From NCBI RefSeq assembly GCF_030519655.1, contig NZ_JAUMIT010000003.1, positions 248,001-312,000 of the forward strand: DNA of 64,000 bases, written 5' to 3'. The notes beneath the pieces are model-generated. The model saw only the letters and a program-made list of their open reading frames with translations, was not told the origin of the DNA and ran no database searches. This stretch comes from Wenyingzhuangia gilva. Its GTDB lineage: Bacteria; Bacteroidota; Bacteroidia; Flavobacteriales; Flavobacteriaceae. The stretch's first letter is position 1. Each line of letters starts with the position of its first letter. A program made the position numbers and the translations under genes. This document shows, in pieces, positions 26,241-35,004 of the stretch.

Positions 26241-28133
26241 ATGAATTATCATTCCTCTATTCTTCATTTCAAATCTATTTTTCTAAAGTTTTCTATCTTA
26301 TTTTTATTAGCGACAACTGTTTTTTCTCAAAAACAAATGGAAGATTTAGATAGAGGAGCAGTAGCTGTTCGAACGAATAATGAGGAAGTTTTAATTAGTT
26401 GGCGAATTTTAGGAACCGAATTTGAAAATACAACTTATAACGTTTACAGAGACAGTACGCTTTTAAATAAAGAACCTATCACGGGAGCAAGTAATTTTGT
26501 TGATAAAACTTCAGAAAATCATCACTATTGTATTGCAGCTATTGTTGATGGTAAAGAATTAAAAAAATCAAAATCCGTAGAAGTTTGGAATGATATTTAT
26601 AAAAAAATTCCAATCACTGCTCCAGAAGGTGGTGTTTCACCCGATGGTAGGGCTTATAAATATACAGCAAATGATATCTCAGTAGCTGATTTAGATGGTG
26701 ATGGAGTTTATGATTTTGTTTTAAAATGGACACCGACCAATGCCCATGATAATTCTCATAGAGGTTACACAGGAAAAACTTATCTACAAGGTTTAAAAAT
26801 GGATGGAACTGTTTTTTGGACCATAGATTTGGGAATCAATATTCGTTCAGGAGCACATTATACACAATTTATGGTGTATGATTTAGATGGTGATGGTAAA
26901 GCAGAAGTTGCTTGTAAAACAGCTGATGGAACGATAGATGGAACAGGAAAAGTATTAGGAGATGCTTCTGCTGATTATAGAAATAGAGTAGGGTATGTGT
27001 TAGAAGGACCAGAATATTTAAGTCTTTTTAACGGAGAAACAGGAGCTTTTATCACTACTCAAGATTATATTCCTCAAAGAGGAAATGTAGAAAGCTGGGG
27101 GGATGCTTATGGGAACAGGGTAGATAGATTTTTGGCTTGTGTAGCTTATTTAGATGGACATAGACCTAGTTTGGTTTTTTGTAGAGGATATTATACACGA
27201 ACTGTTATTGCTGCCTATGATTATAGAGATGGTCAATTAACAAACCGCTGGGTTTTTGATTCTAATGATAAAGGAAATAAACATTATGCTGGACAAGGTG
27301 CACATAGTGTTACAGTAGGAGATGTTGATGGTGATGGAAAAGACGAAATTCAATATGGTTCTTGTGCTATTGATGATGATGGAATAGGGTTATACACCAC
27401 GCGTTTAGGTCATGGTGATGCTATTCATTTAGGAGATTTTGATCCTGCAAGAGAGGGGTTAGAATATTTTATGGTTCATGAAGAAGCTAATAATCCTAGA
27501 GTACCACAAGTAGATTATAGGGATCCTAAAACAGGAAATATTTTTTGGAGTACTCCTGGTCGAGGGGATATTGGTAGGGGAGTGATTGCAGATATTGATC
27601 CTAATCATTTAGGGGCAGAGATGTGGTCGTCAAACGGAAAAGGAATTTTTAATATCAAAGGAGAAGTAATTTCTGAAATTTATCCAAGAACACATAGAGG
27701 TGCTAGTTGGAACATGTTTGGTTGGTGGGATGGAGATTTGTTAAGAGAAATGGTTGATAAAACTGTCATTGCTAAATGGGATGCTTCAACACAAACTACA
27801 GATATTCTATTGGAAGCTTTTCGATATGATGGTATGGCTTTAAGAAGTAATAACGGAACAAAATCTAATCCATGTATTATTGCAGATATTTTAGGGGATT
27901 GGAGAGAAGAAGTTATTTGGAGAACAGATGACAACACTTCTTTGGTGCTTTTTACAACTCCATATAGTACCAAAGAAAGAATATTTACTTTAATGCATGA
28001 TCCCTTGTATAGAACAAGTATTGCGTGGCAAAATGTAGCGTATAATCAACCAGCACATACGGGTTTTTATTTAGGAGTAGGAATGAAAATTCCTAAATCG
28101 CCAAAAATTTATTTAGCCAAAAAAGTCAAGTGA
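26241..28133 (+). CDS. Family PL11 rhamnogalacturonan lyase, secreted
   Basis: 630 residues. A signal peptide (FSILFLLATTVFS-Q near residue 30) precedes an N-terminal beta-sandwich (about 35-120, SWRILGTEFENTTYNVYRD). The rest is an eight-bladed propeller with calcium-loop motifs DLDGDGVYDF, DLDGDGKAEV and DVDGDGKDEI. PL11 enzymes cut the rhamnose-galacturonate backbone of rhamnogalacturonan I by beta-elimination. No C-terminal type IX secretion domain is seen. No other pectin gene is adjacent, so it stands outside any polysaccharide locus. A TATATTTG element lies at 26182-26189. Confidence 0.93.
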   Translation: MNYHSSILHFKSIFLKFSILFLLATTVFSQKQMEDLDRGAVAVRTNNEEVLISWRILGTEFENTTYNVYRDSTLLNKEPITGASNFVDKTSENHHYCIAAIVDGKELKKSKSVEVWNDIYKKIPITAPEGGVSPDGRAYKYTANDISVADLDGDGVYDFVLKWTPTNAHDNSHRGYTGKTYLQGLKMDGTVFWTIDLGINIRSGAHYTQFMVYDLDGDGKAEVACKTADGTIDGTGKVLGDASADYRNRVGYVLEGPEYLSLFNGETGAFITTQDYIPQRGNVESWGDAYGNRVDRFLACVAYLDGHRPSLVFCRGYYTRTVIAAYDYRDGQLTNRWVFDSNDKGNKHYAGQGAHSVTVGDVDGDGKDEIQYGSCAIDDDGIGLYTTRLGHGDAIHLGDFDPAREGLEYFMVHEEANNPRVPQVDYRDPKTGNIFWSTPGRGDIGRGVIADIDPNHLGAEMWSSNGKGIFNIKGEVISEIYPRTHRGASWNMFGWWDGDLLREMVDKTVIAKWDASTQTTDILLEAFRYDGMALRSNNGTKSNPCIIADILGDWREEVIWRTDDNTSLVLFTTPYSTKERIFTLMHDPLYRTSIAWQNVAYNQPAHTGFYLGVGMKIPKSPKIYLAKKVK

Positions 28134-28150
28134 TTTAAACTAATTTTACA

Positions 28151-28190
28151 AAGAAATCCCCATATATTCAAATACATGGGGATTTCTTCT
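28151..28190. terminator. Intrinsic terminator after the PL11 gene
   Basis: 13-bp perfect stem AAGAAATCCCCAT/ATGGGGATTTCTT with a 12-base loop, between the convergent PL11 and yitT genes. Confidence 0.8.
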
Positions 28191-28208
28191 TGATAAAGAT
28201 TTTAATTG

Positions 28209-29104
28209 TTAATGTAAAGGTCTTCTTTTTACAATTCCACCTTTTAAATCTTTGATACTATTCATTACAATAAATGCTTTGGAATCTATCTTTTCAATTT
28301 CATTGTTTAATCTACTTAGCTCAAGTCTTGTGATCACGGTGTAAAGAATATCAATTTTATTAATTACTCCATTTTTATCATATCCTCCTTGACCATTGTA
28401 AATAGTGACTCCTCTACCTAATTTGTCGGTAATCATTTTTTTGATTTCGGTGTTTTTAGCAGAAATGATAGTGACACCTATATATTCCTCAATACCTTCA
28501 ATAATAAAATCTAAGGTTTTAGAAGCAGATATATATGTAATCATAGAGTACAATGCTATTTCAATAGATAATAAATAAGCAGCAATTGAAAAGATTAATA
28601 CGTTTATTAAGATGATGATATCACCAATGGTTGTCCCAATTTTTTTGCTTAAATAAATCGCTAGAATTTCAGTTCCATCTATCACTGCTCCACCACGAAT
28701 GGATAACCCAATTCCAGCTCCTAAGAAAAATCCACCAAAAACAGCTACTAATAAATCATCATTGGTGACATTAGGAAAAGGAACAGTAGCAACACAAAAG
28801 CAACACAAAGAGCCAATCGGGCAATGGCCAGTGCTGTTTTAATAGCAAATTGTTTTCCCATTATTTTATAACCCATAAAAATAAAAGGGAGATTCACAAC
28901 AATAATTAAAACGTAAAGAGGGATTCCTGAAACTGCTGAAATCAACAGGGAGATTCCTGTAGCTCCACCATCAATAAAATCATTGGTTAAAAGAAATCCT
29001 TTAAACCCAAAAGAAGCAGAAAAAATTCCAATAATAATTAAAAGGCCATCTTTTAAAGAATTTACAAAATATGTATTTTTTTGATCAGTTAAGTAAGTAT
29101 TCAT
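28209..29104 (-). pseudogene. YitT-family membrane protein gene broken by an 11-bp tandem duplication
   Basis: Two overlapping frames together encode one YitT protein. 28748-29104 gives the N-terminal membrane helices (SFGFKGFLLTNDFIDGGATG). The other frame, read up to 28209, gives GGFFLGAGIGLSIRGGAVID, further helices and the C-terminal DUF2179 domain. The frames change at an 11-bp direct repeat, GCAACACAAAA (28789-28799) and GCAACACAAAG (28800-28810). Removing one unit restores the reading LALCVATVPFPNV, exactly what the family predicts. So the gene carries a recent duplication and is off as sequenced, or the site switches, or the assembly is wrong here. Confidence 0.85.
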
Positions 29105-29144
29105 ACAGGGATAATAAATATGTTTGGTTGTGTTTAAAAATACA

Positions 29145-29170
29145 AAACCCTTTGCTGATGCAAAGGGTTT
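29145..29170 (-). terminator. Intrinsic terminator after proC
   Basis: Stem AAACCCTTTGC/GCAAAGGGTTT with loop TGAT; the minus-strand T run follows. Lies between proC and yitT, both minus strand. Confidence 0.8.
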
Positions 29171-29194
29171 GAAATATAATTATGTAACTATTTT

Positions 29195-29992
29195 TTATTT
29201 ATCAGCAGCCAATTCTTTAGCTCTGTTTACGCAGGCAATAGTACCTTCTTTAATTAAATTGTGTACATTATTGTCATCAAAATTGTTTAAGGCAGCACGA
29301 GTAGTACCTCCTTTAGAAGCCACACGGTTCATCCATTCTTCTAAAGAAATATCATTTTGTTTGTATAATTCTACTGCTCCTTCAAAAGTTTGAGCGGTTA
29401 AGGTTTTAGCTTCTTCTCTAGAGAATCCAAAATCTTCTGCAGCTTCAGCCATAGCATTCATGAAGTAAAAAATGTAAGCAGATCCACTACCTGAAATTCC
29501 TGTAGTATTGTCAATCATATCCTCTGTTTCCACTTCAAACGCTTTTCCGGTAGATTTTAAAATAGTTCCTACCAAGTCTAAATTTTCTTTAGCTACTTCT
29601 TTAGAACCTACATAAGTAGTCATTCCTAATTGAATAGAAGCTGGTAAATTAGGCATACATCTAATTACTTTGTCAATTCCCAATCCTTGTTGAATGGTTT
29701 CAATCGTCATTCCTGCCATGACAGAAACAAATAATTGATTTTTGTTTACAATAGATTTGATGTCAGCAAAAACCAACGGAGCAATTTGTGGTTTTACTGC
29801 TAAGAAAATAATATCAGCATCTTTTAAAGCATCATAACTAGTTGCTGCTTTCATCTTATTCATTCCATTGATTTCTGCAACTCTGTCATCAGACTTGTCA
29901 ATAATTTCAATGTTTGCAATTTTTGCATTGTAAATTCCTTCTGCGTAGGTGAAACCCATGTTTCCACCACCAATAACAACTATTTTCTTCAT
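29195..29992 (-). CDS. proC: Pyrroline-5-carboxylate reductase
   Basis: 265 residues. The NAD(P)-binding start IVVIGGGNMGFTYAEGI and FLAVKPQIAP are followed by the family signature in the C-terminal helical domain (TGISGSGSAYIFYFMNAMAEAA and SKGGTTRAALN). It makes proline from pyrroline-5-carboxylate. Encoded 24 bp downstream of the aminotransferase gene, same strand. Confidence 0.96.
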   Translation of the reverse strand: MKKIVVIGGGNMGFTYAEGIYNAKIANIEIIDKSDDRVAEINGMNKMKAATSYDALKDADIIFLAVKPQIAPLVFADIKSIVNKNQLFVSVMAGMTIETIQQGLGIDKVIRCMPNLPASIQLGMTTYVGSKEVAKENLDLVGTILKSTGKAFEVETEDMIDNTTGISGSGSAYIFYFMNAMAEAAEDFGFSREEAKTLTAQTFEGAVELYKQNDISLEEWMNRVASKGGTTRAALNNFDDNNVHNLIKEGTIACVNRAKELAADK

Positions 29993-30016
29993 AAAATTGT
30001 GTTTTAGGTTTTAAGA

Positions 30017-31210
30017 TTATTGTGCGTTGTATTTCTCAATAGCGTCTTTAAGAATGGCAACGGCACGAATTAATTTTTCTTTTTTTAGCACGTAAGCAAT
30101 TCTTACTTGGCTAAGCGCAATGTTTGGAGTGGAATAAAAACCACTTCCCGGAGCAACCATTACTGTTTGTCCGTTGTTGCTATAACTTTCTAGCAACCAT
30201 TTTGCAAATTTATCGGCATTGTCTACGGGTAAATCTGCCAAACAATAAAAAGCACCATTAGGTTTTACCACCTGAACACCTTCTATTTTTAGCAATTCTT
30301 CTACCAAAATATTTCTACGTTCTATGTATTCATTACGAACTTCATCAAAATAACTTTGAGGTGTTTCTAAAGCAGCCTCAGCAGCAATTTGTGCAATGGT
30401 AGGAGGACACAATCTTGATTGTGCCATTTTCATCACAGTACTAATCAATTCTGGATTACGAGACACTACACAACCTACTCTTGCTCCACACATACTGTAT
30501 CGTTTAGAAGTAGAATCAATCATAATGGCATTCATGTCCATTCCTTTTTCTTCCATGATAGAATAGTGCCCTTCATCAGTATACACAAACTCACGATACA
30601 CTTCATCTGCAATTAAGAACAAATTATACTTAACAACCAATTTTTTTAATTGTTTAATTTCTTCTTTAGAATATAAAGTTCCTGTTGGATTTCCTGGATT
30701 ACAAATTAAAATAGCACGAGTTCTAGGTGTAATTAAGGCCTCAAACTCATCTACTTTTGGTAAAGCAAAACCATTATCTATGTTAGTGTTAATAGGCACC
30801 ACGTGTACCCCAGCAGCAATAGAAAAACTAGTGTAGTTAGCGTAAAATGGTTCTGGAATAATAATTTCATCCTGAGGGTCTGTAATACTCGCAATGGTAA
30901 AATACAAAGCCTCTGAACCTCCTGTAGTCACTAATATTTGATCGTTTTTAAGATTGATATTGTGTTTCTTGTAATAATCAACCAACTTGTTTCTGTATTG
31001 TTCAGAACCATTTGAGGTAGAATATTCTAAAACTTCCATATCAATATTTCTAACGGCATCCAAAGCAACTTTAGGCGTTTTGATATCAGGTTGACCAATA
31101 TTTAAGTGAAATATTTCAATACCACGTTTCTTGGCGGCTTCTGCATAAGGAACCAATTTACGAATTGGAGACTCTGGAATAGCACGACCTTTGTTAGAAA
31201 CTCTAAGCAT
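30017..31210 (-). CDS. PLP-dependent class I/II aminotransferase (aspartate aminotransferase-like)
   Basis: 397 residues. Typical fold-type I features: FHLNIGQPDIKTP, the cofactor-contact CNPGNPTGTLY, LIADEVYREFVY, and the PLP lysine in STSKRYSMCGARVG. Substrate cannot be fixed from sequence; aspartate or aromatic amino acids are common for this group. A minus-strand -7 element TACTTTTG lies at 31243-31250. proC follows and is probably in the same transcript. Confidence 0.92.
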   Translation of the reverse strand: MLRVSNKGRAIPESPIRKLVPYAEAAKKRGIEIFHLNIGQPDIKTPKVALDAVRNIDMEVLEYSTSNGSEQYRNKLVDYYKKHNINLKNDQILVTTGGSEALYFTIASITDPQDEIIIPEPFYANYTSFSIAAGVHVVPINTNIDNGFALPKVDEFEALITPRTRAILICNPGNPTGTLYSKEEIKQLKKLVVKYNLFLIADEVYREFVYTDEGHYSIMEEKGMDMNAIMIDSTSKRYSMCGARVGCVVSRNPELISTVMKMAQSRLCPPTIAQIAAEAALETPQSYFDEVRNEYIERRNILVEELLKIEGVQVVKPNGAFYCLADLPVDNADKFAKWLLESYSNNGQTVMVAPGSGFYSTPNIALSQVRIAYVLKKEKLIRAVAILKDAIEKYNAQ

Positions 31211-31376
31211 TATTTATTGTTTTTTTATTGATTTTTGGGCTACAAAAGTACAAATTTCTTAATTCCTTACAGCATAGAACATAGGTTATTCTAGAGTTAA
31301 CAAGTCAATCAATAATAGATATTTGTAGGTTTTTGATGATATAATCGACTATAAAAGAAATTTGAACAATTTAGAT

Positions 31377-31634
31377 ATGCAAAATTCCTCAAAATATTCT
31401 TCCATCCTTTTAATGGAAGCGGGTAGTAAACCTGAAAATGAAATTAAATTTTTTGATCATTTGGGAAATAGAAAAACCATCAAAGATTTAATTGTAAGAA
31501 TAAAAAAAGTTGATAAAGCTGAAATGGTAGTTCTTAAAAGTGGTTTAGAAATTCCTATTGAAAGAATTCACAGTGTAGATTTAGAAATTTCTCCCTATTA
31601 TTCAGATGATTTTTTTAAATGTGACTGTGTTTAA
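31377..31634 (+). CDS. Small protein of unknown function
   Basis: 85 residues from the ATG at 31377; an in-frame TTG at 31362 is a weaker start. Central part IKKVDKAEMVVLKSGLEIPIERIHSVD looks like a small beta-rich domain; it ends in DDFFKCDCV with two cysteines. No signal peptide. Not recognised. A strong terminator follows. Confidence 0.65.
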   Translation: MQNSSKYSSILLMEAGSKPENEIKFFDHLGNRKTIKDLIVRIKKVDKAEMVVLKSGLEIPIERIHSVDLEISPYYSDDFFKCDCV

Positions 31635-31645
31635 ATTTACGTCAT

Positions 31646-31678
31646 AAAAAAAGCCACTTTAATCAAGTGGCTTTTTTT
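31646..31678. terminator. Bidirectional intrinsic terminator
   Basis: AAGCCACTT/AAGTGGCTT stem with A and T runs on both sides, between convergent genes. Confidence 0.87.
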
Positions 31679-31697
31679 ATGGGTAATACTAAAAATC

Positions 31698-32099
31698 TTA
31701 GTCTTTCAATACTTCTCCTTTAATTCTAACTACTTTTGGTTGTTCAGTAGCGTTAGAAACAATAGTTACTGTTTTTGTAAATCTACCTACACGATCGGTA
31801 GCATATTTTACTTTAATTTCTCCAGATTTTCCTGGCATAATAGGCTCTTCTGGTTTTGTTGGAACAGTACATCCACAACTTCCTTTAACACTTTCTATAA
31901 TTAATGGAGCGCTTCCAACATTTTTAAATTTAAAGTAACGAACTCCATCGGCGTTGTGTGCAATTGTTCCGTAATCAATAACTTCAGTTTCAAATTTAAT
32001 AATTGGTTTTAAGGTATTGTCTGTTTTAGCAGTTGCTTGTTGTGCAAAAGACAACATTGGAGCTAAGGCCATACAGATAATAAAAGCTAATTTCTTCAT
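31698..32099 (-). CDS. DUF1573 secreted protein
   Basis: 133 residues. Signal peptide ending LSFAQ at about residue 20, then one DUF1573 domain: IDYGTIAHNADGVRYFKFKNVGSAPLII, VKGSCGCTVP and the closing strands. The domain is an Ig-like fold common in secreted Bacteroidota proteins, function unproven. The GCTVP cysteine pair is typical of the family. Confidence 0.9.
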   Translation of the reverse strand: MKKLAFIICMALAPMLSFAQQATAKTDNTLKPIIKFETEVIDYGTIAHNADGVRYFKFKNVGSAPLIIESVKGSCGCTVPTKPEEPIMPGKSGEIKVKYATDRVGRFTKTVTIVSNATEQPKVVRIKGEVLKD

Positions 32100-32222
32100 G
32101 TCTATATAAATTTTAAGTAAAATTAAATTTTATATTCAAACTTTCAATAACTATACCGTTATTTTTTTTAGTAGTGCAGATATTTGTATTTTTGGCCACC
32201 TGTTATTTAACAAAAATAAAGA

Positions 32223-34856
32223 ATGAGTATTCCGAATACATACAATGCTACTGCGGTAGAAGAAAAATGGTACGACTACTGGATGAAAAATAATTATTTT
32301 CATTCAACACCTAATGATAAAGAACCTTATACAATTGTAATTCCACCACCAAACGTTACTGGTGTTTTACATATGGGACATATGCTTAACAATACCATTC
32401 AAGATGTATTGATTCGTAGAGCTCGTTTAAGAGGTTACAATGCTTGTTGGGTGCCTGGAACCGATCATGCTTCTATTGCTACTGAAGCCAAAGTGGTTGC
32501 CAAATTAAAATCTGAAGGTATTAACAAGGAAGATTTAACTCGTGATGAGTTTTTAAAGCACGCTTGGGAGTGGACAGATAAGCATGGTGGAATTATTTTA
32601 GACCAACTTAAAAAATTGGGTGCTTCTTGCGACTGGGAACGTACTAAATTTACCATGGATGCAGATTTGAGTGAGTCCGTAACCAAAGTTTTTGTTGATT
32701 TATACAAAAAAGGAGATATCTACAGAGGATATCGAATGGTAAACTGGGATCCTGAAGCAAAAACAACTTTGTCTGATGAAGAAGTTATTTTTGAAGAAAA
32801 GCATGGGAACTTTTATCACATCAATTATAAAATTGAAGGAACTGATGAAGTAGTAACCATTGCGACTACTCGTCCAGAAACATTATTAGGAGATACTGCT
32901 ATTTGTATCAATCCAAAAGATGAAAGATATGCTCATTTAAAAGGAAAAAATGCCATTGTACCTATTGCCAACAGAGTAATTCCTATTATAGAAGATGAAT
33001 ATGTTGATATTGAATTTGGAACAGGTTGTTTAAAAATCACGCCAGCTCATGATCAAAATGATAAAGTTTTAGGGGAGAAACACAATCTAGATGTCATAGA
33101 TATTTTAAATGACGATGCTACCTTAAATGATAATGGATTACATTACAAAGGAAAGGATCGTTTTGTGGTTCGTAAAGAAATCACCAAAGAATTAGAAGAA
33201 ATTGGAGCTTTGGTAAAAGTAGAACAACATTTACATAAAGTAGGAACCTCAGAAAGAACCAAAGCGGTAATTGAACCTAAAATTTCTGCTCAGTGGTTTT
33301 TACGTATGGAAGATATCGTTAAGCCTGCTTTGGATGCGGTTTTAAAAGATGAAGAAATCAAATTATATCCAAAGCGTTATAACAATACATATCGTCATTG
33401 GTTAGAAAATATCCGTGATTGGAATATTTCTAGACAATTATGGTGGGGACATCAAATTCCTGCTTTTTTCTACGGAGAAGGAGTAGAGGATTTTGTAGTA
33501 GCAACTTCTATTGAAGAAGCTTTACCATTGGCCATAGAAAAAACAGGAAATAATTCACTGTCAGTGTCTGATTTAAAACAAGATGAAGATGCCTTAGATA
33601 CTTGGTTCTCTTCTTGGTTATGGCCAATTTCTGTATTCAATGGTATTAATGAGCCGGAGAATGAAGAAATCAACTACTATTATCCAACCAACGATTTGGT
33701 TACTGGTCCAGATATTATTTTCTTCTGGGTGGCTAGAATGGTGTTTGCAGGATATGAATTTAGAAATGACAAGCCTTTTAGTAACGTATATTTTACAGGA
33801 ATTGTACGTGATAAGCAAAGACGTAAAATGTCTAAATCTTTAGGGAATTCTCCAGATCCTATAGAGCTAATGAAACAATATGGTGCCGATGGAGTTCGTG
33901 TAGGATTGTTATTGTCGGCTGCAGCTGGTAACGATTTAATGTTTGATGAAGATTTATGTGCACAAGGACGTAATTTTGCGAACAAAATTTGGAATGCTTT
34001 TAAGTTGATAAAAGGATGGGAAGTTTCAGAAACAGAAGCACAACCTGAAGCCTCTAAAATAGCTATTGATTGGTACAAAGCGAAGTTCCAAAAAACATTG
34101 GCAGAAATTGATGCTAATTTTGAAGTATATCGTTTGAGTGACTCTTTAATGAGTATTTACAAATTGATTTGGGAAGATTTCTGTGCTTGGTTCTTAGAAA
34201 TGGTAAAACCTGCTTTTGGAACTCCTATGGATGCTGTTACGTTTAAAGAAATTATAGGTTTGTTAGAGGATAATTTAAAGATTTTACATCCTTTTATGCC
34301 TCACTTAACAGAAGAGGTATGGCAGTTAATTTCTGATAGAACTCCAGAAGAAGCTATAATTATTGCAGAATATCCTAAAGCAACTTCATATAATGAAGAA
34401 ATCATTGCTAATTTTGAAATGGCTTCAGAAGTAATTTCAGGAATTAGAACCATAAGAAAAGATAAAAACATCTCATTCAAAGAAACCATTGATTTATTAG
34501 TACTGAACAACGACAATACATCAAAAGATTTTGATGCTGTAATTGTTAAAATGGGGAATGTAGCAACATTATCTTATGTAGATGCTGCAGTTGATGGAGC
34601 ATTGAGTTTCCGTGTAAAATCTAACGAATATTTTGTGCCAATGGCAGGAGCTATTGATGTAGAGGCAGAAGTAGCGAAGTTAAATGAGGAATTAAAATAC
34701 ACAGAAGGTTTCTTAAAATCTGTTCAAAAGAAGTTGTCTAACGAACGTTTTGTAAGCAATGCACCAGAACAGGTAATTGCAAGTGAACGTAAGAAAGAGG
34801 CAGATGCCTTGGCAAAAATAGAAACGATAAAAGCAAGTTTGTCATCACTAGTATAA
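32223..34856 (+). CDS. valS: Valyl-tRNA synthetase
   Basis: 877 residues. Class I motifs HMGH (50-53, in PNVTGVLHMGHML) and KMSKS (RRKMSKSLGN) are intact. The editing domain carries TTRPETLLGDTA, and WWGHQIPAF follows. The C-terminal coiled coil (VAKLNEELKYTEGFLKSVQKKL) is the arm typical of ValRS. A -7 element TATTTTTG lies at 32187-32194. A terminator follows at 34876. Confidence 0.98.
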   Translation: MSIPNTYNATAVEEKWYDYWMKNNYFHSTPNDKEPYTIVIPPPNVTGVLHMGHMLNNTIQDVLIRRARLRGYNACWVPGTDHASIATEAKVVAKLKSEGINKEDLTRDEFLKHAWEWTDKHGGIILDQLKKLGASCDWERTKFTMDADLSESVTKVFVDLYKKGDIYRGYRMVNWDPEAKTTLSDEEVIFEEKHGNFYHINYKIEGTDEVVTIATTRPETLLGDTAICINPKDERYAHLKGKNAIVPIANRVIPIIEDEYVDIEFGTGCLKITPAHDQNDKVLGEKHNLDVIDILNDDATLNDNGLHYKGKDRFVVRKEITKELEEIGALVKVEQHLHKVGTSERTKAVIEPKISAQWFLRMEDIVKPALDAVLKDEEIKLYPKRYNNTYRHWLENIRDWNISRQLWWGHQIPAFFYGEGVEDFVVATSIEEALPLAIEKTGNNSLSVSDLKQDEDALDTWFSSWLWPISVFNGINEPENEEINYYYPTNDLVTGPDIIFFWVARMVFAGYEFRNDKPFSNVYFTGIVRDKQRRKMSKSLGNSPDPIELMKQYGADGVRVGLLLSAAAGNDLMFDEDLCAQGRNFANKIWNAFKLIKGWEVSETEAQPEASKIAIDWYKAKFQKTLAEIDANFEVYRLSDSLMSIYKLIWEDFCAWFLEMVKPAFGTPMDAVTFKEIIGLLEDNLKILHPFMPHLTEEVWQLISDRTPEEAIIIAEYPKATSYNEEIIANFEMASEVISGIRTIRKDKNISFKETIDLLVLNNDNTSKDFDAVIVKMGNVATLSYVDAAVDGALSFRVKSNEYFVPMAGAIDVEAEVAKLNEELKYTEGFLKSVQKKLSNERFVSNAPEQVIASERKKEADALAKIETIKASLSSLV

Positions 34857-34875
34857 GGACAAAATAAATAAGTTT

Positions 34876-34910
34876 AAAAATCCCATCATTTTATGATGGG
34901 ATTTTTTTTT
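34876..34910 (+). terminator. Intrinsic terminator of valS
   Basis: TCCCATCAT/ATGATGGGA stem followed by a T run. Confidence 0.88.
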
Positions 34911-35004
34911 GATAACTTTTTAACAAAACAGGATTGTGCAGTGTGGATTGTTAATATAAAATATATATTTTTAGGTTTTTACTAATTAAACTTGACTTTT
35001 AATA

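Noticed and set aside
26171-26353. 60-residue ORF overlapping the start of the PL11 gene
   Set aside because: Out of frame with the lyase, Cys/Phe-rich by chance; the signal peptide and family pattern support the other frame.
33470-34516. Several minus-strand ORFs inside valS
   Set aside because: Antisense shadows of a complete valyl-tRNA synthetase gene.
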